Below are positions 26,556 through 35,916 of a stretch of DNA of 64,000 nt, one piece after another. Made by a program: the position numbers and the translations under genes. Position 1 is the stretch's first letter. Each line of letters begins with the position of its first letter. The stretch covers positions 171,153 through 235,152 of the forward strand of contig NZ_CP054719.1 of NCBI RefSeq assembly GCF_014896945.1, given 5' to 3'. The notes under the pieces were generated by a model that had not been told where the DNA came from, did not search any database, and saw only the letters and a list, made by a program, of their open reading frames with translations. Origin of the DNA: Candidatus Bodocaedibacter vickermanii. Its GTDB lineage: Bacteria > Pseudomonadota > Alphaproteobacteria > UBA6184.

Positions 26556-27860
26556 TTATTTTGTTTTAGGTAGCTTTTTACGCATATACATATACATGGG
26601 TGAGCCTGAAATTACAACAATAGCGGATAATGCAACCATTTTCAAGCCGGCACCATATAGCGTCCAACTTGTATACGCAATGCCAAGTATTAATAAAATG
26701 CGATCAGGACGGCTAGCAAATACACCTTTTTGAATAAGCTTTCCAAAGGCTAATAGCATTACGATGAATAACAATAATATTGTAGTTGTTGCCAATTCTG
26801 CGATAAATAAAAATTGCTTACTTAAATCAGGATCAAATGTCATCGTTAAAATACAGGCCATGCAGATCGCTGAAATGATAATGCCATAGATTGGAACGCG
26901 ACGGTTTGATTGAAGGGCAAAAAATTTGGGGAATAAACCCTGTTTTGCGGCACCAAAGGGGATTTGCCCAACGACCAACATCCATCCGTTTAGTGTGCCT
27001 ATACAGCAAACAACCGCAGCCGCTGCAACGACGTTACCCCAGAATAACCCACCAAATACTTTGTCAGCCGCCAGTGCAAATGGAGCGCTGGACTGAGCTA
27101 ATTCAGTGTGATCAACGGCACCTAATAAGGCTAAGTTGCCAAGGATATAAATAACAGCTGCAATTAAAGTTCCATAAATGGTTGCTTTTGGAATGGTAAT
27201 GTGGGGATCTTTTACGTCTTCTGCGGGGACAGTTGCAGATTCAATGCCCACAAAGCTCCATAACGTTAATAGAGCAGCACCATTAAAGGCACCCAATGCA
27301 GTTTTACCTGTCGGTATAAAATGAGTTAAACGTTCAGGATCAAAAATGAAAAATGCCGCAATGGGAACCAATACCATGGGAACTAGTTTTAATAAGGTCA
27401 CTAAATTTTGAATAAAGCTAGCCTCTTTTATTCCGCGTAAATTTACAAGTGTAATAAGGAAAAGAACGCATAACCCTATTAAAAATAGCTCTAAAGAATT
27501 TAAGCGTCCATCGGATAAGTCGCTAAGATACCCATACATTGCAACCACAATGGCGGCATTTCCAATCCACGTTAACATCCAATATCCCCATGCGACAAAG
27601 AATGAAACGTGAGATCCAAACGCTTCTCCCGCAAAGACATGAGGCCCCCCAGTTGCATGAAACTTCATACTAAACTTTGCGAAAATTAAGGCTAATATCA
27701 ACGCACCTGTTGACGTAAATATCCAGGATAATAAACTGATGGAACCGTAACTGGCTAATCCCGATGGTAACATAAAGGCACCAGAGCCAACCAAATTACC
27801 TGCGACAAGCGAAATGGCCGAAATGAGCCCAATAGTACGATGGGTTGAGGATGCCCCCAT
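26556..27860 (-). CDS. APC-superfamily amino acid antiporter, AdiC/ArcD-like
   Basis: 434 residues with about 12 transmembrane helices. The helix 1 substrate loop NLVGSGAFMLP matches the GSGVFLLP motif of AdiC/CadB/PotE antiporters, and the WSFVGIESATVPAEDVKDP segment corresponds to the helix 6 region of the same group. It probably exchanges a basic amino acid for its decarboxylation product or imports amino acids from a host; the substrate is inference. The gap to the next MFS gene is 4 bases. Confidence 0.82.
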   Translation of the reverse strand: MGASSTHRTIGLISAISLVAGNLVGSGAFMLPSGLASYGSISLLSWIFTSTGALILALIFAKFSMKFHATGGPHVFAGEAFGSHVSFFVAWGYWMLTWIGNAAIVVAMYGYLSDLSDGRLNSLELFLIGLCVLFLITLVNLRGIKEASFIQNLVTLLKLVPMVLVPIAAFFIFDPERLTHFIPTGKTALGAFNGAALLTLWSFVGIESATVPAEDVKDPHITIPKATIYGTLIAAVIYILGNLALLGAVDHTELAQSSAPFALAADKVFGGLFWGNVVAAAAVVCCIGTLNGWMLVVGQIPFGAAKQGLFPKFFALQSNRRVPIYGIIISAICMACILTMTFDPDLSKQFLFIAELATTTILLLFIVMLLAFGKLIQKGVFASRPDRILLILGIAYTSWTLYGAGLKMVALSAIVVISGSPMYMYMRKKLPKTK

Positions 27861-27864
27861 AATG

Positions 27865-29079
27865 TTAGTCCTTTTGTAATAATGTTTTCATTCGATTCGC
27901 AATCCAAAATTTATAGATCGCAAACGCTACAACGCAGGTTAGTAATCGAATCAAGGAAATATATACAAAATTTGAGGAATCTTCAACGCTAATACTAAAC
28001 ACAGCAACAGAACTGATAAAAATTTCCATGCCATTTAAAATAGATGCTGTCAGCCCGCCTTTTGTTCCAACCTTCATTGCCAATGTATTTGTGATTGGAA
28101 ATATAAAGGCTAACCCAAATGAGTGGGCAGCAACGCACAAAGAGATTAAAAGGGGAGATTGGATATAACATGCGTCTAATAATAGCAATACAAATGAAAA
28201 GCCAATGATGACTGAAAAGCCAAAAACTAATAATGTTTGAAAGCTAAATCTGTATCCCCAACACGTATTAACAAATGATCCCAAGATATAGCCGGATACA
28301 GTGATCGCATAATAAAATCCAAATTCTAAAGGAGTGACCCCCATCATTTGGAACGCAAACGGAGCAATTCCAATATACATCCAGATACAAGCAACCATTA
28401 AAGATGAGATAGTGACCACTGTTAAAAAGTGAGAATTTAGTGCAAGAGCCTTTGTATCAGATAGTAAATCTTTAAAAAAGCCATTCAACGTAAGCGGCGC
28501 TTCTTCAGATCGTTTTAATGTTTCTGGCATGTAAAACCATAAAGGGATTAGTAACATAACACCAAACCACACTAAAACATAAAAGCAAGCTCTCCAATCA
28601 TAGCTTTGCGTTAAAAAGCCACCGATACTGGGTGCAATTGCGGGTGCTAATGCAATAACGCCACCTGTTAAGGACATTAAGCGATTTGCCGTTTGAGGGG
28701 GGTAGACTTCCCGAATGACAGCTAAAGCGATAATAGGAGCTGCGCCAATGCCATAGCCTTGAAAAAATCTGGAAATGATAAGACCATAAATGGAATACGA
28801 TGATGCGCATGCAAACGTTGCAAGAATAAAGATGATAAACGCGCCAAGCAAAACGAACCGACGTCCCAGTACATCCGAGATTGGACCATGTGTAAGAGAC
28901 CCTAAACCAAACCCAACCAAAGCGATGCTGAGGGTCATTTGAGCTAAGTCATTTGAAACGTTAAAGTATTGAGCAATATAAGGAAGTGCAGGGGTGTAAA
29001 GTCCCAAAGCAACCTCTGACACGAAGACACTCAAAACAAGTAGAGTAGGGAGTGAAAATATTTTTTGTAACGGTGTCAT
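27865..29079 (-). CDS. MFS efflux transporter, Bcr/CflA family
   Basis: 404 residues, 12 predicted helices. Motif A of drug:H+ antiporters is GPISDVLGRRFVLL (residues 65-78) and motif C-like GGVIALAPAIAPSIGGFL is near residue 140, both characteristic of Bcr/CflA-type multidrug exporters. It lies directly upstream of, and close to, the APC transporter gene. The substrate is unknown. Confidence 0.85.
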   Translation of the reverse strand: MTPLQKIFSLPTLLVLSVFVSEVALGLYTPALPYIAQYFNVSNDLAQMTLSIALVGFGLGSLTHGPISDVLGRRFVLLGAFIIFILATFACASSYSIYGLIISRFFQGYGIGAAPIIALAVIREVYPPQTANRLMSLTGGVIALAPAIAPSIGGFLTQSYDWRACFYVLVWFGVMLLIPLWFYMPETLKRSEEAPLTLNGFFKDLLSDTKALALNSHFLTVVTISSLMVACIWMYIGIAPFAFQMMGVTPLEFGFYYAITVSGYILGSFVNTCWGYRFSFQTLLVFGFSVIIGFSFVLLLLDACYIQSPLLISLCVAAHSFGLAFIFPITNTLAMKVGTKGGLTASILNGMEIFISSVAVFSISVEDSSNFVYISLIRLLTCVVAFAIYKFWIANRMKTLLQKD

Positions 29080-29108
29080 TGGTCTTTTTTCTAATTATCT
29101 GGCACATC

Positions 29109-29846
29109 TTAATAGATTATTTGGTTTAAGTAAAGCCCCTCTGGTGGTGCAGTGGGCCCACCAGCTGCACGGTCTTTAGCAAGAAGGGCTGTTTGAACCT
29201 GAATTGGCTGCCATTTTCCTAGCCCAACGAGGCATAACGCCCCCACCATATTTCTAACTTGGTGGTGTAAAAATGATTTAGAACGAGTGTGAAATTCGAT
29301 TAAATGTCCAGTTTGGGTGAATTCAGCTTGTTCTAACGTTTTGAACGGCGATAATCCCTGACAAGACGCAGCACGAAAGGTTGTGAAGTCGTGATGTCCA
29401 ATTAAAAACTGAGCAGCCTTATTCATTGCATCCACATTCAGGGGCAATGGCACATGATAGGCACGGTTGAGATCAATGGTTAAGGGTGCTCTGCGATTGA
29501 TGATTTTATACACATAGGTTCTGGCTTTCGTACTAAATCTGGCATGAAAGGTATCATCCATGACTTCAGTTTCAAGGATAGAAATGCCTTTGCCTTGAAA
29601 AAAATGATTTAGACTGTGTCTGAATCGAAAGGGATCGATTTCTTTTTTGATGTCGGCATGGGCGACTTGCCCCAATGCGTGAACACCTGCATCAGTTCGT
29701 CCTGAAACCTGAAGCCGTACGTGTTCGTGGGTTATTTTAAAAATAGCGATTTCGATTTCGTTCTGAAGTGTGGGAAGGTTATCTTGGTATTGCCAGCCAT
29801 GGTAATTGCTGCCATCATATTCGATTGTAAACTTATAACGGGGCAT
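29109..29846 (-). CDS. truA: tRNA pseudouridine(38-40) synthase TruA
   Basis: 245 residues. The N-terminal IEYDGSNYHGWQ and catalytic GRTDAGVHALGQVAH (Asp near residue 52) are diagnostic. FLHHQVRNMVGAL and the final PPEGLYLNQIIY complete the family. The enzyme isomerises uridines 38-40 in the tRNA anticodon stem. It is the upstream gene of the minus-strand transporter and housekeeping run. Confidence 0.96.
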   Translation of the reverse strand: MPRYKFTIEYDGSNYHGWQYQDNLPTLQNEIEIAIFKITHEHVRLQVSGRTDAGVHALGQVAHADIKKEIDPFRFRHSLNHFFQGKGISILETEVMDDTFHARFSTKARTYVYKIINRRAPLTIDLNRAYHVPLPLNVDAMNKAAQFLIGHHDFTTFRAASCQGLSPFKTLEQAEFTQTGHLIEFHTRSKSFLHHQVRNMVGALCLVGLGKWQPIQVQTALLAKDRAAGGPTAPPEGLYLNQIIY

Positions 29847-29867
29847 TGATTCTTATGAGTTAATGTG

Positions 29868-29954
29868 TGGTGCCCAGAGGGGGACTTGAACCCCCACGAC
29901 CACTAGGATCGACAGATTTTAAGTCTGTTGCGTCTACCATTCCGCCATCCGGGC
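29868..29954 (-). tRNA. tRNA-Leu (anticodon TAA)
   Basis: 87 nt including CCA. Acceptor GCCCGGA pairs with TCTGGGC, anticodon stem ACAGA/TCTGT with loop CTTAAAA, long variable arm, T-arm GGTTCAAGTCC. It is transcribed from the minus strand, facing the truA start. Confidence 0.95.
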
Positions 29955-30061
29955 AACGAGCCAACAGTATCGCTTTCAGAAATAAAGATCAAGTTATTTT
30001 TTTCAAAAAATTTTATAAAAAGTCCTTGCCTTTGGTTCAAAAATTCCGTATATCTGTTTGC

Positions 30062-30151
30062 GGATGGATGGCTGAGCGGTTGAAAGCACCGGTCTTGAAA
30101 ACCGGCGAGGGGGAAACTCCTTCGTGGGTTCGAATCCCACTCCATCCGCCA
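30062..30151 (+). tRNA. tRNA-Ser (anticodon TGA)
   Basis: 90 nt including CCA. Acceptor GGATGGA pairs with TCCATCC, anticodon stem CCGGT/ACCGG with loop CTTGAAA, class II variable arm GCGAGGGGGAAACTCCTTCGT in outline, T-arm GGGTTCGAATCCC. Confidence 0.95.
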
Positions 30152-30263
30152 CCCTGTGGCAGTTCAACATTAGTTCTAAAATCTTTATACTGATTGACAT
30201 CATAGATAAACTCTTATAAACCATACTTAATTATTATAGGAGCAACCAATATGAAACCATATT

Positions 30264-30335
30264 TTAGCTCAAGATTTAAACGAAGCAGAACGATACTTTA
30301 AGCTTGCCGCCGATCAGGGGTATTCTGGGAAATAA
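30264..30335 (+). pseudogene. Sel1-like repeat gene remnant
   Basis: 24 codons in one frame read LAQDLNEAERYFKLAADQG and a stop, the consensus of a single Sel1-like (SLR) helical repeat. A ribosome site and ATG upstream (30251) lie in a different frame, so a frameshift and truncation have left only one repeat. Sel1 proteins are often effectors or adaptors in host-associated bacteria. Confidence 0.55.
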
Positions 30336-30390
30336 GGTATAAAATTGGTTGGAAATGTGCTAGATATACGTTCATAAAACAGAGGTGTTC

Positions 30391-31317
30391 ATGATTCGTA
30401 TCCCATCGAAATTAGTTGAAGCTATTCGTCAAAACGTCAGTGATTCTGAAACGGTTAATGCCGCTCAATTGCGGGCAAATTACCAATCAAACAAAGATCA
30501 TCAGGGGATGTATGATACCTATTTGATGTCACGGATGCCTGCGACATACGCAGCAATTTCAAGGGTTTTGCAGGAAATCCCACTTGATGCGAACGTAGAA
30601 ACAGTATTGGATATTGGCAGTGGACCAGGTACAGGGCTGTGGGCGGTTCGGGAGCGATTCGATACCCTGGAATCTTATGTAGGGTTGGAGGGGGATCAAG
30701 GCTTTATTTCGCTTGCAGAGCGCTTAAACACGAGTATTTCAGAGCATGTCGTAGCGTGGATGCCCGGGCGGTATCCGAAAGGGTTGCCTAATATTAAGGC
30801 GGATCTAGTGTTGATGTCATATACGGTTGGCGAAAACTCACCGGAAACTGTGGCTAAAACTATCGATCATGTGTGGGCACATAATGTTTCGGAATGGTTG
30901 GTTGTGATCGAGCCGGGAACGCCCAAAGGGTTTAAATCTATTCTAGAGATTCGAGCTTACATTACAGCAAATGGAGGCAACATCTATGCACCCTGTAAAG
31001 GGAACTATAATTGCCCATTAATTGGGCAAGACTGGTGTCATTTTTCAGTTCGATTGGAACGAAGTCAGTTACAGAAAAAAATTAAAGATGCAACTTTACC
31101 CTATGAAGATGAAAAATTCAGTTATTTGATTGTACGCAACACGCCGGTTGCTCTTTGTGAAGAGTCATCACGCATTATCAAAAAACCAATGGTTCGACCT
31201 GGGCACATAACGTTGGATCTGTGTAATGAATCCGGTTACGAACGCAAGACAGTATCAAAATCTCAAAAAGAAACATACCGCACTGCAAAGAAAGTAGAGT
31301 GGGGGGATTCATTGTAA
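30391..31317 (+). CDS. Rsm22-like methyltransferase
   Basis: The ATG at 30391 with AGAGG five bases upstream is chosen over the GTG at 30385. About 308 residues. The SAM motif is VLDIGSGPGTGLWA near residue 73. The C-terminal part has the Rsm22 signature APCKGNYNCPLIGQDWCHF (Cys-x5-Cys-x7-Cys) followed by RLERSQLQKK and LPYEDEKFSYLI. Rsm22 proteins associate with small-subunit ribosome assembly in mitochondria and alphaproteobacteria, and the cysteines are thought to bind a metal cluster. Confidence 0.88.
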   Translation: MIRIPSKLVEAIRQNVSDSETVNAAQLRANYQSNKDHQGMYDTYLMSRMPATYAAISRVLQEIPLDANVETVLDIGSGPGTGLWAVRERFDTLESYVGLEGDQGFISLAERLNTSISEHVVAWMPGRYPKGLPNIKADLVLMSYTVGENSPETVAKTIDHVWAHNVSEWLVVIEPGTPKGFKSILEIRAYITANGGNIYAPCKGNYNCPLIGQDWCHFSVRLERSQLQKKIKDATLPYEDEKFSYLIVRNTPVALCEESSRIIKKPMVRPGHITLDLCNESGYERKTVSKSQKETYRTAKKVEWGDSL

Positions 31318-31419
31318 TCCTTTTTTTGGGCTTTATTTAATCACCCTGTTTTTTACCGTATTAACTTCATGTTTACCAAATCTTAGTATTATAAGCTTAT
31401 ACAAAAACAGAGAACCTTG

Positions 31420-31863
31420 ATGCTTAAGATGATTGATAGTTTGTTACACTCATCCAGTCTTAGTAAGCTTATACCATTAGCTGCTAAGCGCAAAAAAACT
31501 ATGAGTACATTTGATGTGGATGGCGAGTTTGGGGAGGGGGCTCCCACAGAAAAAGCAACCTCTGCACCTATCCAAGCTCCACAAACAATACAAAGCCTAT
31601 CTTTACTTAGCATTTCCAATACTAAAAATTCTCATACTCAAGAAATCATTTCTTATGGGGATGATCTCTTGAATCAACTAAAAACACTCCAGTATCAATT
31701 ATTAGGAAATGAAGTTTCCCACGAACAGTTACACGAGCTTGAAACAATGTTTCAGACCTTACCCAAAGAACTTCAGTCTATACCTGCTGATTTAAGAGGC
31801 ATTGTTGACGATATTCAGGTACGCGTCGCTGTAGAATTAGCAAAACTTTCAATTAATCGATAA
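31420..31863 (+). CDS. Hypothetical protein
   Basis: About 147 residues from the ATG at 31420 (a TTG at 31417 is also in frame). No signal peptide. The N-terminal half is low-complexity, with a run rich in Ser, Thr and Ala; the C-terminal half (residues 85-145) is predicted helical coiled-coil (LLNQLKTLQYQLLGNEV). No family recognised; it precedes a tRNA-Arg gene. Confidence 0.45.
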   Translation: MLKMIDSLLHSSSLSKLIPLAAKRKKTMSTFDVDGEFGEGAPTEKATSAPIQAPQTIQSLSLLSISNTKNSHTQEIISYGDDLLNQLKTLQYQLLGNEVSHEQLHELETMFQTLPKELQSIPADLRGIVDDIQVRVAVELAKLSINR

Positions 31864-31919
31864 TAAGCTAATTTTGTTATTGCCTTTGCACCAATAATCT
31901 TGTATAAACAGCTCATCAC

Positions 31920-31996
31920 GCACCCATAGCTCAATTGGATAGAGCGTCAGACTACGGATCTGAAGGTTAGGGGTTCGACTCCTCTTGGGTGCGCCA
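31920..31996 (+). tRNA. tRNA-Arg (anticodon ACG)
   Basis: 77 nt including CCA. Acceptor GCACCCA pairs with TGGGTGC, D-arm TAGCTCAATTGGATAGAGC, anticodon stem CAGA/TCTG with loop CTACGGA, T-arm AGGGGTTCGACTCCTCT in outline. The ACG anticodon implies A34-to-inosine editing. Confidence 0.95.
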
Positions 31997-32079
31997 TTTT
32001 ATACTATGTTCTTATACTTACATCATAAGCAGCTTCACTTCTTTATCATCCTTTAATTGTTTAATCTGACGATGATTTA

Positions 32080-32190
32080 ATGAAGTATCCAGCAGCGCCG
32101 TTTAATCCAAAGGCTAAAGAAAATTATACAACTAATAATTTTGTAAAAAGAAAAGCTGGAGGGGTATACCAGAGATTTGGCAAGGCCTGA
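32080..32190 (+). pseudogene. Short degenerate ORF, origin unknown
   Basis: The gap 31997-32518 carries no intact gene. A 36-codon frame (MKYPAAPFNPKAKEN start) ends at 32188, and an adjacent frame continues with DDSSGKCYVEKTYESNLW, which looks like one gene broken by a frameshift. I do not recognise the product. Confidence 0.25.
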
Positions 32191-32269
32191 TGATTCGTCA
32201 GGAAAATGTTATGTAGAAAAAACATATGAATCGAACCTTTGGGTGATAATAAAGATTATGTTAAATATC

Positions 32270-32499
32270 GTGCCGAAATAATATTGACGCAAATCATTAT
32301 TTAAGGTTTTGATTCTCAGCTGAAGCAGTAAATGGGCTCCTTTATTCGTCCAGCGCATTTGTTGTTTCTTCGCCGTCCGTCGACTGATCAATTCATTTAC
32401 GGTCGATTCAACAAACGCTGTGGATATGGTTTCATCGTATATGTTAAATAATATAGTTCTTGAACATGACGCATAAACTCGATATCGTATCATAAGCAA
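32270..32499 (-). pseudogene. Transposase C-terminal fragment
   Basis: The minus strand encodes FVESTVNELISRRTAKKQQ followed by MRWTNKGAHLLLQLRIKTLN, a C-terminal motif common to a transposase group in alphaproteobacteria (family assignment ISKra4/ISL3-like is uncertain). There is no N-terminal catalytic part, and sequence after the motif degenerates into AT-rich text. It is a remnant of an insertion sequence upstream of the HD hydrolase gene. Confidence 0.6.
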
Positions 32500-32518
32500 T
32501 GTAGAGTAAATTTTTACA

Positions 32519-33208
32519 ATGGCTTGGCATATAGATTGGGAATCAAAGTTTAAGTCGTGTGATTATTCAGATAAACTATTAGAAAAAATCAACCGCTTTA
32601 GTGCTGAGGCGAACACTTCGGTCGATGTACACCTTGTAAAGAAAGCAATTTACTTTGCTAAAGAATATCACTTTGGACAATTTCGTCAATCTGGTGAACC
32701 CTATTATACTCATCCTTTAGAAGTTGCAGGCATGGTATGTGATTATCTGGTTGACACCGTTTCTATTATCACCAGCATCCTTCATGATACTTTAGAAGAT
32801 ACAGACCTTGATTATGCTACCATTGCTGAACATTTTGGAGATTTGGTTGCAGCTCAAGTCGAAGATTTAACACGAGTTAAACCCTTTGGAAAAATCACAT
32901 CTGCCGATATATTAAAGCAACTTTGGAAAGAAAAAAAATATAATTTGCTTCTTATCAAGTTGGTTGATCGTCTACATAATATGCAAACAATTTTTGCAAA
33001 GTCTCCGGAAAAACAACACAAGATTGTAACGGAAACTTTGCAATATTTCTTAGCCCTAAGTGAAATATTAGAGTTACCTGAATTGACCAAAGTTTTATAT
33101 ACAACGTGTTATGAAACAAATATAAAACTAGGCCTTATCCCTCAAGATGAACTTATTCTTGATAAGCCGGTAGAGTTTGCTGATTCTCTAATTTCTGAAA
33201 GTAACTAA
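32519..33208 (+). CDS. Stand-alone HD-domain (p)ppGpp hydrolase-like protein
   Basis: 229 residues corresponding only to the HD domain of SpoT/RelA: RQSGEPYYTHPLEVA (residues 56-70), the metal-binding HDTLED (89-94) and KLVDRLHNM (147-155) are intact. No synthetase, TGS or ACT domain follows. Small alarmone hydrolases of this kind degrade (p)ppGpp; related host-associated alphaproteobacteria carry fragmented spoT sets. The 3' end overlaps the convergent MFS gene by 56 bases. A transposase remnant lies immediately upstream, so its promoter may be IS-derived. Confidence 0.82.
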   Translation: MAWHIDWESKFKSCDYSDKLLEKINRFSAEANTSVDVHLVKKAIYFAKEYHFGQFRQSGEPYYTHPLEVAGMVCDYLVDTVSIITSILHDTLEDTDLDYATIAEHFGDLVAAQVEDLTRVKPFGKITSADILKQLWKEKKYNLLLIKLVDRLHNMQTIFAKSPEKQHKIVTETLQYFLALSEILELPELTKVLYTTCYETNIKLGLIPQDELILDKPVEFADSLISESN

Positions 33209-34487
33209 CACTTACAAAGAAACCAATTCCTACTGGTACAAGAATTACAAATATCCCCCAATATCCAAAATATTCAGTTGTATATACTAACCCAAATGCC
33301 GTAATAAAATACGTTGCAAGTTTTGCCACTGCGCTTAAAAAGCTGGTGTACGTAAATCGCCTAAATACAGGAAAGTACTTATAGAATATGGGCGATGCTG
33401 GAATGTGATCAAACACAAACAACGCGGCTAAACATTGAAAAATCAATATATAGGATGCATCTTGAGTATAATTTATAACAACGGGAAATGATAACATCGA
33501 TGCAAAAAATAAATAAAATTTTGCTTTTAGTATTTTAAAAGGATGGATTATATAACTTAGATACGCTAAAAGAAGTAACCCCAACAAATCAATAACTGAA
33601 ACCCAGAAATTTTGGCTAATTACTTCATGGGCAGTATATCCAAAATCTCGCTTTAGGACGTCTGAACAATATATATATATGAAATAAAAGCATGGCGGAC
33701 GCGCGCATTGGATCAAGAAATATGCGATGGAAATTAAATACGATGATTTTTGTTTCATGAATTCTTCGTTTAGATCACTCCAGGCAACTTTATTTTCTTT
33801 CAGCTGCTCTTTTAGCTTGTTGCGCTTGTTAGCAAACTCATCGGCCTCTTTTAAACTGGTTCTAGCAATGGTTCCAACCAACGCAATCCCTGCCCCCACT
33901 AAGAAAGCAGCTCGCCAGCTTGTAATTTCATTGAACGTGTTATTTGTAAAAATAGCAGCTACTCCAATAGCGGCACTGGTTCCGAGTGCAGAAAAAACTG
34001 TAATTAATGCAACCATTGGATATTGAACTGGAGGTTTAGAGCTTTCTGTTAAATAGAGCTCTGCTCCCCTCACCTCTGCTGTTGCGGCCATACCTTGAAC
34101 AACACGGCACAAAGTGATGATCCAAGACGCAGTAATTCCTATTTGTGCGTATGTTGGCAATGATGCAACAATTATGCACGATACAGCCATCATCAATGTG
34201 GTTAAGATTACCACAGCTTTTCGACCTATATAATCTCCAATGTATCCAAAGATTAAAGCTCCAAAAGGTCTTAATAGATACGTTGAACAAAATGAAAACG
34301 CGGTAATTAACGATGCTGTAAAAGGATCAGTTTTAGGAAAAAAAAGTTCATTTAAAAGCACTGCCATATGTACATATAGCATCAGGTCAAAATATTCTAA
34401 AAATGTACCTATTGATAAAAGGCCGACAGCCTCTCGTTGATCTTTTGTTAGATAGAAAAAATAGTTTTTAATGTTTCCAGGCTTCAT
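33153..34487 (-). CDS. MFS metabolite:proton symporter, ProP/ShiA-like
   Basis: 444 residues, 12 predicted helices. Family landmarks are GTFLEYFDLMLYVHMA in helix 1, FSFCSTYLLRPFGALIFGYIGDYIGRKAV (motif A region, residues 66-94) and RVVQGMAATAEVRGAELYL. This group includes proline/betaine and dicarboxylate symporters and is expanded in intracellular alphaproteobacteria, where members probably import host metabolites. The substrate cannot be told from sequence. It overlaps the HD gene at the 3' end. Confidence 0.83.
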   Translation of the reverse strand: MKPGNIKNYFFYLTKDQREAVGLLSIGTFLEYFDLMLYVHMAVLLNELFFPKTDPFTASLITAFSFCSTYLLRPFGALIFGYIGDYIGRKAVVILTTLMMAVSCIIVASLPTYAQIGITASWIITLCRVVQGMAATAEVRGAELYLTESSKPPVQYPMVALITVFSALGTSAAIGVAAIFTNNTFNEITSWRAAFLVGAGIALVGTIARTSLKEADEFANKRNKLKEQLKENKVAWSDLNEEFMKQKSSYLISIAYFLIQCARPPCFYFIYIYCSDVLKRDFGYTAHEVISQNFWVSVIDLLGLLLLAYLSYIIHPFKILKAKFYLFFASMLSFPVVINYTQDASYILIFQCLAALFVFDHIPASPIFYKYFPVFRRFTYTSFLSAVAKLATYFITAFGLVYTTEYFGYWGIFVILVPVGIGFFVSVSYFQKLENQQTLPAYQE

Positions 34488-34627
34488 TTTTTGCTCCTCA
34501 CCCTAAAGAGAATACCCCCAACAAAGATGTTAAGATCTACCGAGTAGCAGACCACTTTTTATTGTTAATATAAGATTTGAGGACTTTCAAATAAAAATAT
34601 CTTTATACTTTTTGATGTTTTTAATGA

Positions 34628-35773
34628 CTATTGATTATCAGCTTTATGTTTTTTTGAGCCTATTCCAATGATAATGCTACCAACAATAATTGAACACAAT
34701 GACCCAAGCAAAACACCTATTTTCATTTGATTTTCTAATTCGGCAGGATCGAAAGCCTGTAGCCCAATGAATAAACTGAGCGTAAATCCAATCCCACACA
34801 AACTGGCTACACCAAAAAATTGAGCCATGGTCGTCCCTTTAGGAAGCTCAACATAGTTGCAGAATTTTGCAATATACATAACGCTGATGATTCCAAATGG
34901 TTTTCCAAAAAACAACCCTATAAAGCATCCTATACTAATCGTGGAAAAAACATCATTAAGTTTTAGTTCACTAAAAGGTAATTCGCAGTTAACAAATGCA
35001 AATAAAGGTAAAATGACAAAAGCAACCAATGTATGAATGGATGCTTCCATATCTTTTACCAAATGGACTGTTTTATGAGGTAACTCTATCCGGGTGGGAA
35101 TAAAGCATGCCAGTGTTATCCCTGCAATTGTACCATGTACACCAGCCTGTACAACAAACAACCACAAGATAATCCCCATTACGTAATATAAAAAATGATT
35201 GTGTGATTTAAATTTATTTAACATGAATAAAATCACAAGCGGAATAAGGCTCCACAACAGTGGAATAATATCCAGTTCAGGTGTATAAAAGATAGCAAGC
35301 GTCAAGACCGCCAGCACATCATCCATAATCGATAACCCAATCACAAAAACCTTAATATTATCAGAAACCTTATGTTTCATTAATGTCAAGATGGCCAGAA
35401 CAAATGCTGTATCAGTGGCAACAGGGATTGCCCACCCTGCACTTCCTTCTGCTGAATCATAATTTAATGTCGTATACAATAATGCAGGAGCAACAAATCC
35501 GCCGATTGCAGTAAGGGCTGGCAGCAGCAAATTGCGCCTATCTTTAAATTCCCCCTCTTGAATGTGATATTTCATTTCTAATCCTAAAAAGAAAAAGAAT
35601 ATCGCCATCAAACCATCGTTTACAAATTTGACTATAGTTTTTGATACATGATAAGGACCAATACCAATGATGAGTTTGTAGTTTATAATTTCCCGGTAAT
35701 ACTGTAACAAGCTGTCGATATTACTGATAGCCAAAGCAATTGCTACGCAAAAAAAGAGTAAGAATGCGGACAA
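34628..35773 (-). CDS. nhaA: Na+/H+ antiporter NhaA
   Basis: 381 residues. Diagnostic segments are FFFLGLEMKYHIQEGEF, GWAIPVATDTAFVLAIL (helix 4 unwound TD motif) and the paired aspartates in GLSIMDDVLAVLTLAIFY (helix 5, equivalent to E. coli D163/D164). The C-terminal FGVASLCGIGFTLSLFIG is helix 11. It exchanges Na+ for H+ in pH and salt homeostasis. Confidence 0.94.
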   Translation of the reverse strand: MSAFLLFFCVAIALAISNIDSLLQYYREIINYKLIIGIGPYHVSKTIVKFVNDGLMAIFFFFLGLEMKYHIQEGEFKDRRNLLLPALTAIGGFVAPALLYTTLNYDSAEGSAGWAIPVATDTAFVLAILTLMKHKVSDNIKVFVIGLSIMDDVLAVLTLAIFYTPELDIIPLLWSLIPLVILFMLNKFKSHNHFLYYVMGIILWLFVVQAGVHGTIAGITLACFIPTRIELPHKTVHLVKDMEASIHTLVAFVILPLFAFVNCELPFSELKLNDVFSTISIGCFIGLFFGKPFGIISVMYIAKFCNYVELPKGTTMAQFFGVASLCGIGFTLSLFIGLQAFDPAELENQMKIGVLLGSLCSIIVGSIIIGIGSKKHKADNQ

Positions 35774-35916
35774 AATATCTTTTTGGACTTCTATTTTGGT
35801 GAATTGCTTTATGGAAACCTCTCTTGCAAATAATCTGTTATTTGTTAATTATCCATAAAAATTACTTATAAAAAGTTAAGGTGTTTTGTTTTTTACTTAA
35901 AGTGGTGAAAAGTCAG

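Noticed and set aside
29903..30224. Open frames overlapping the tRNA-Leu and tRNA-Ser genes
   Set aside because: They run through tRNA sequence on both strands and are chance frames.
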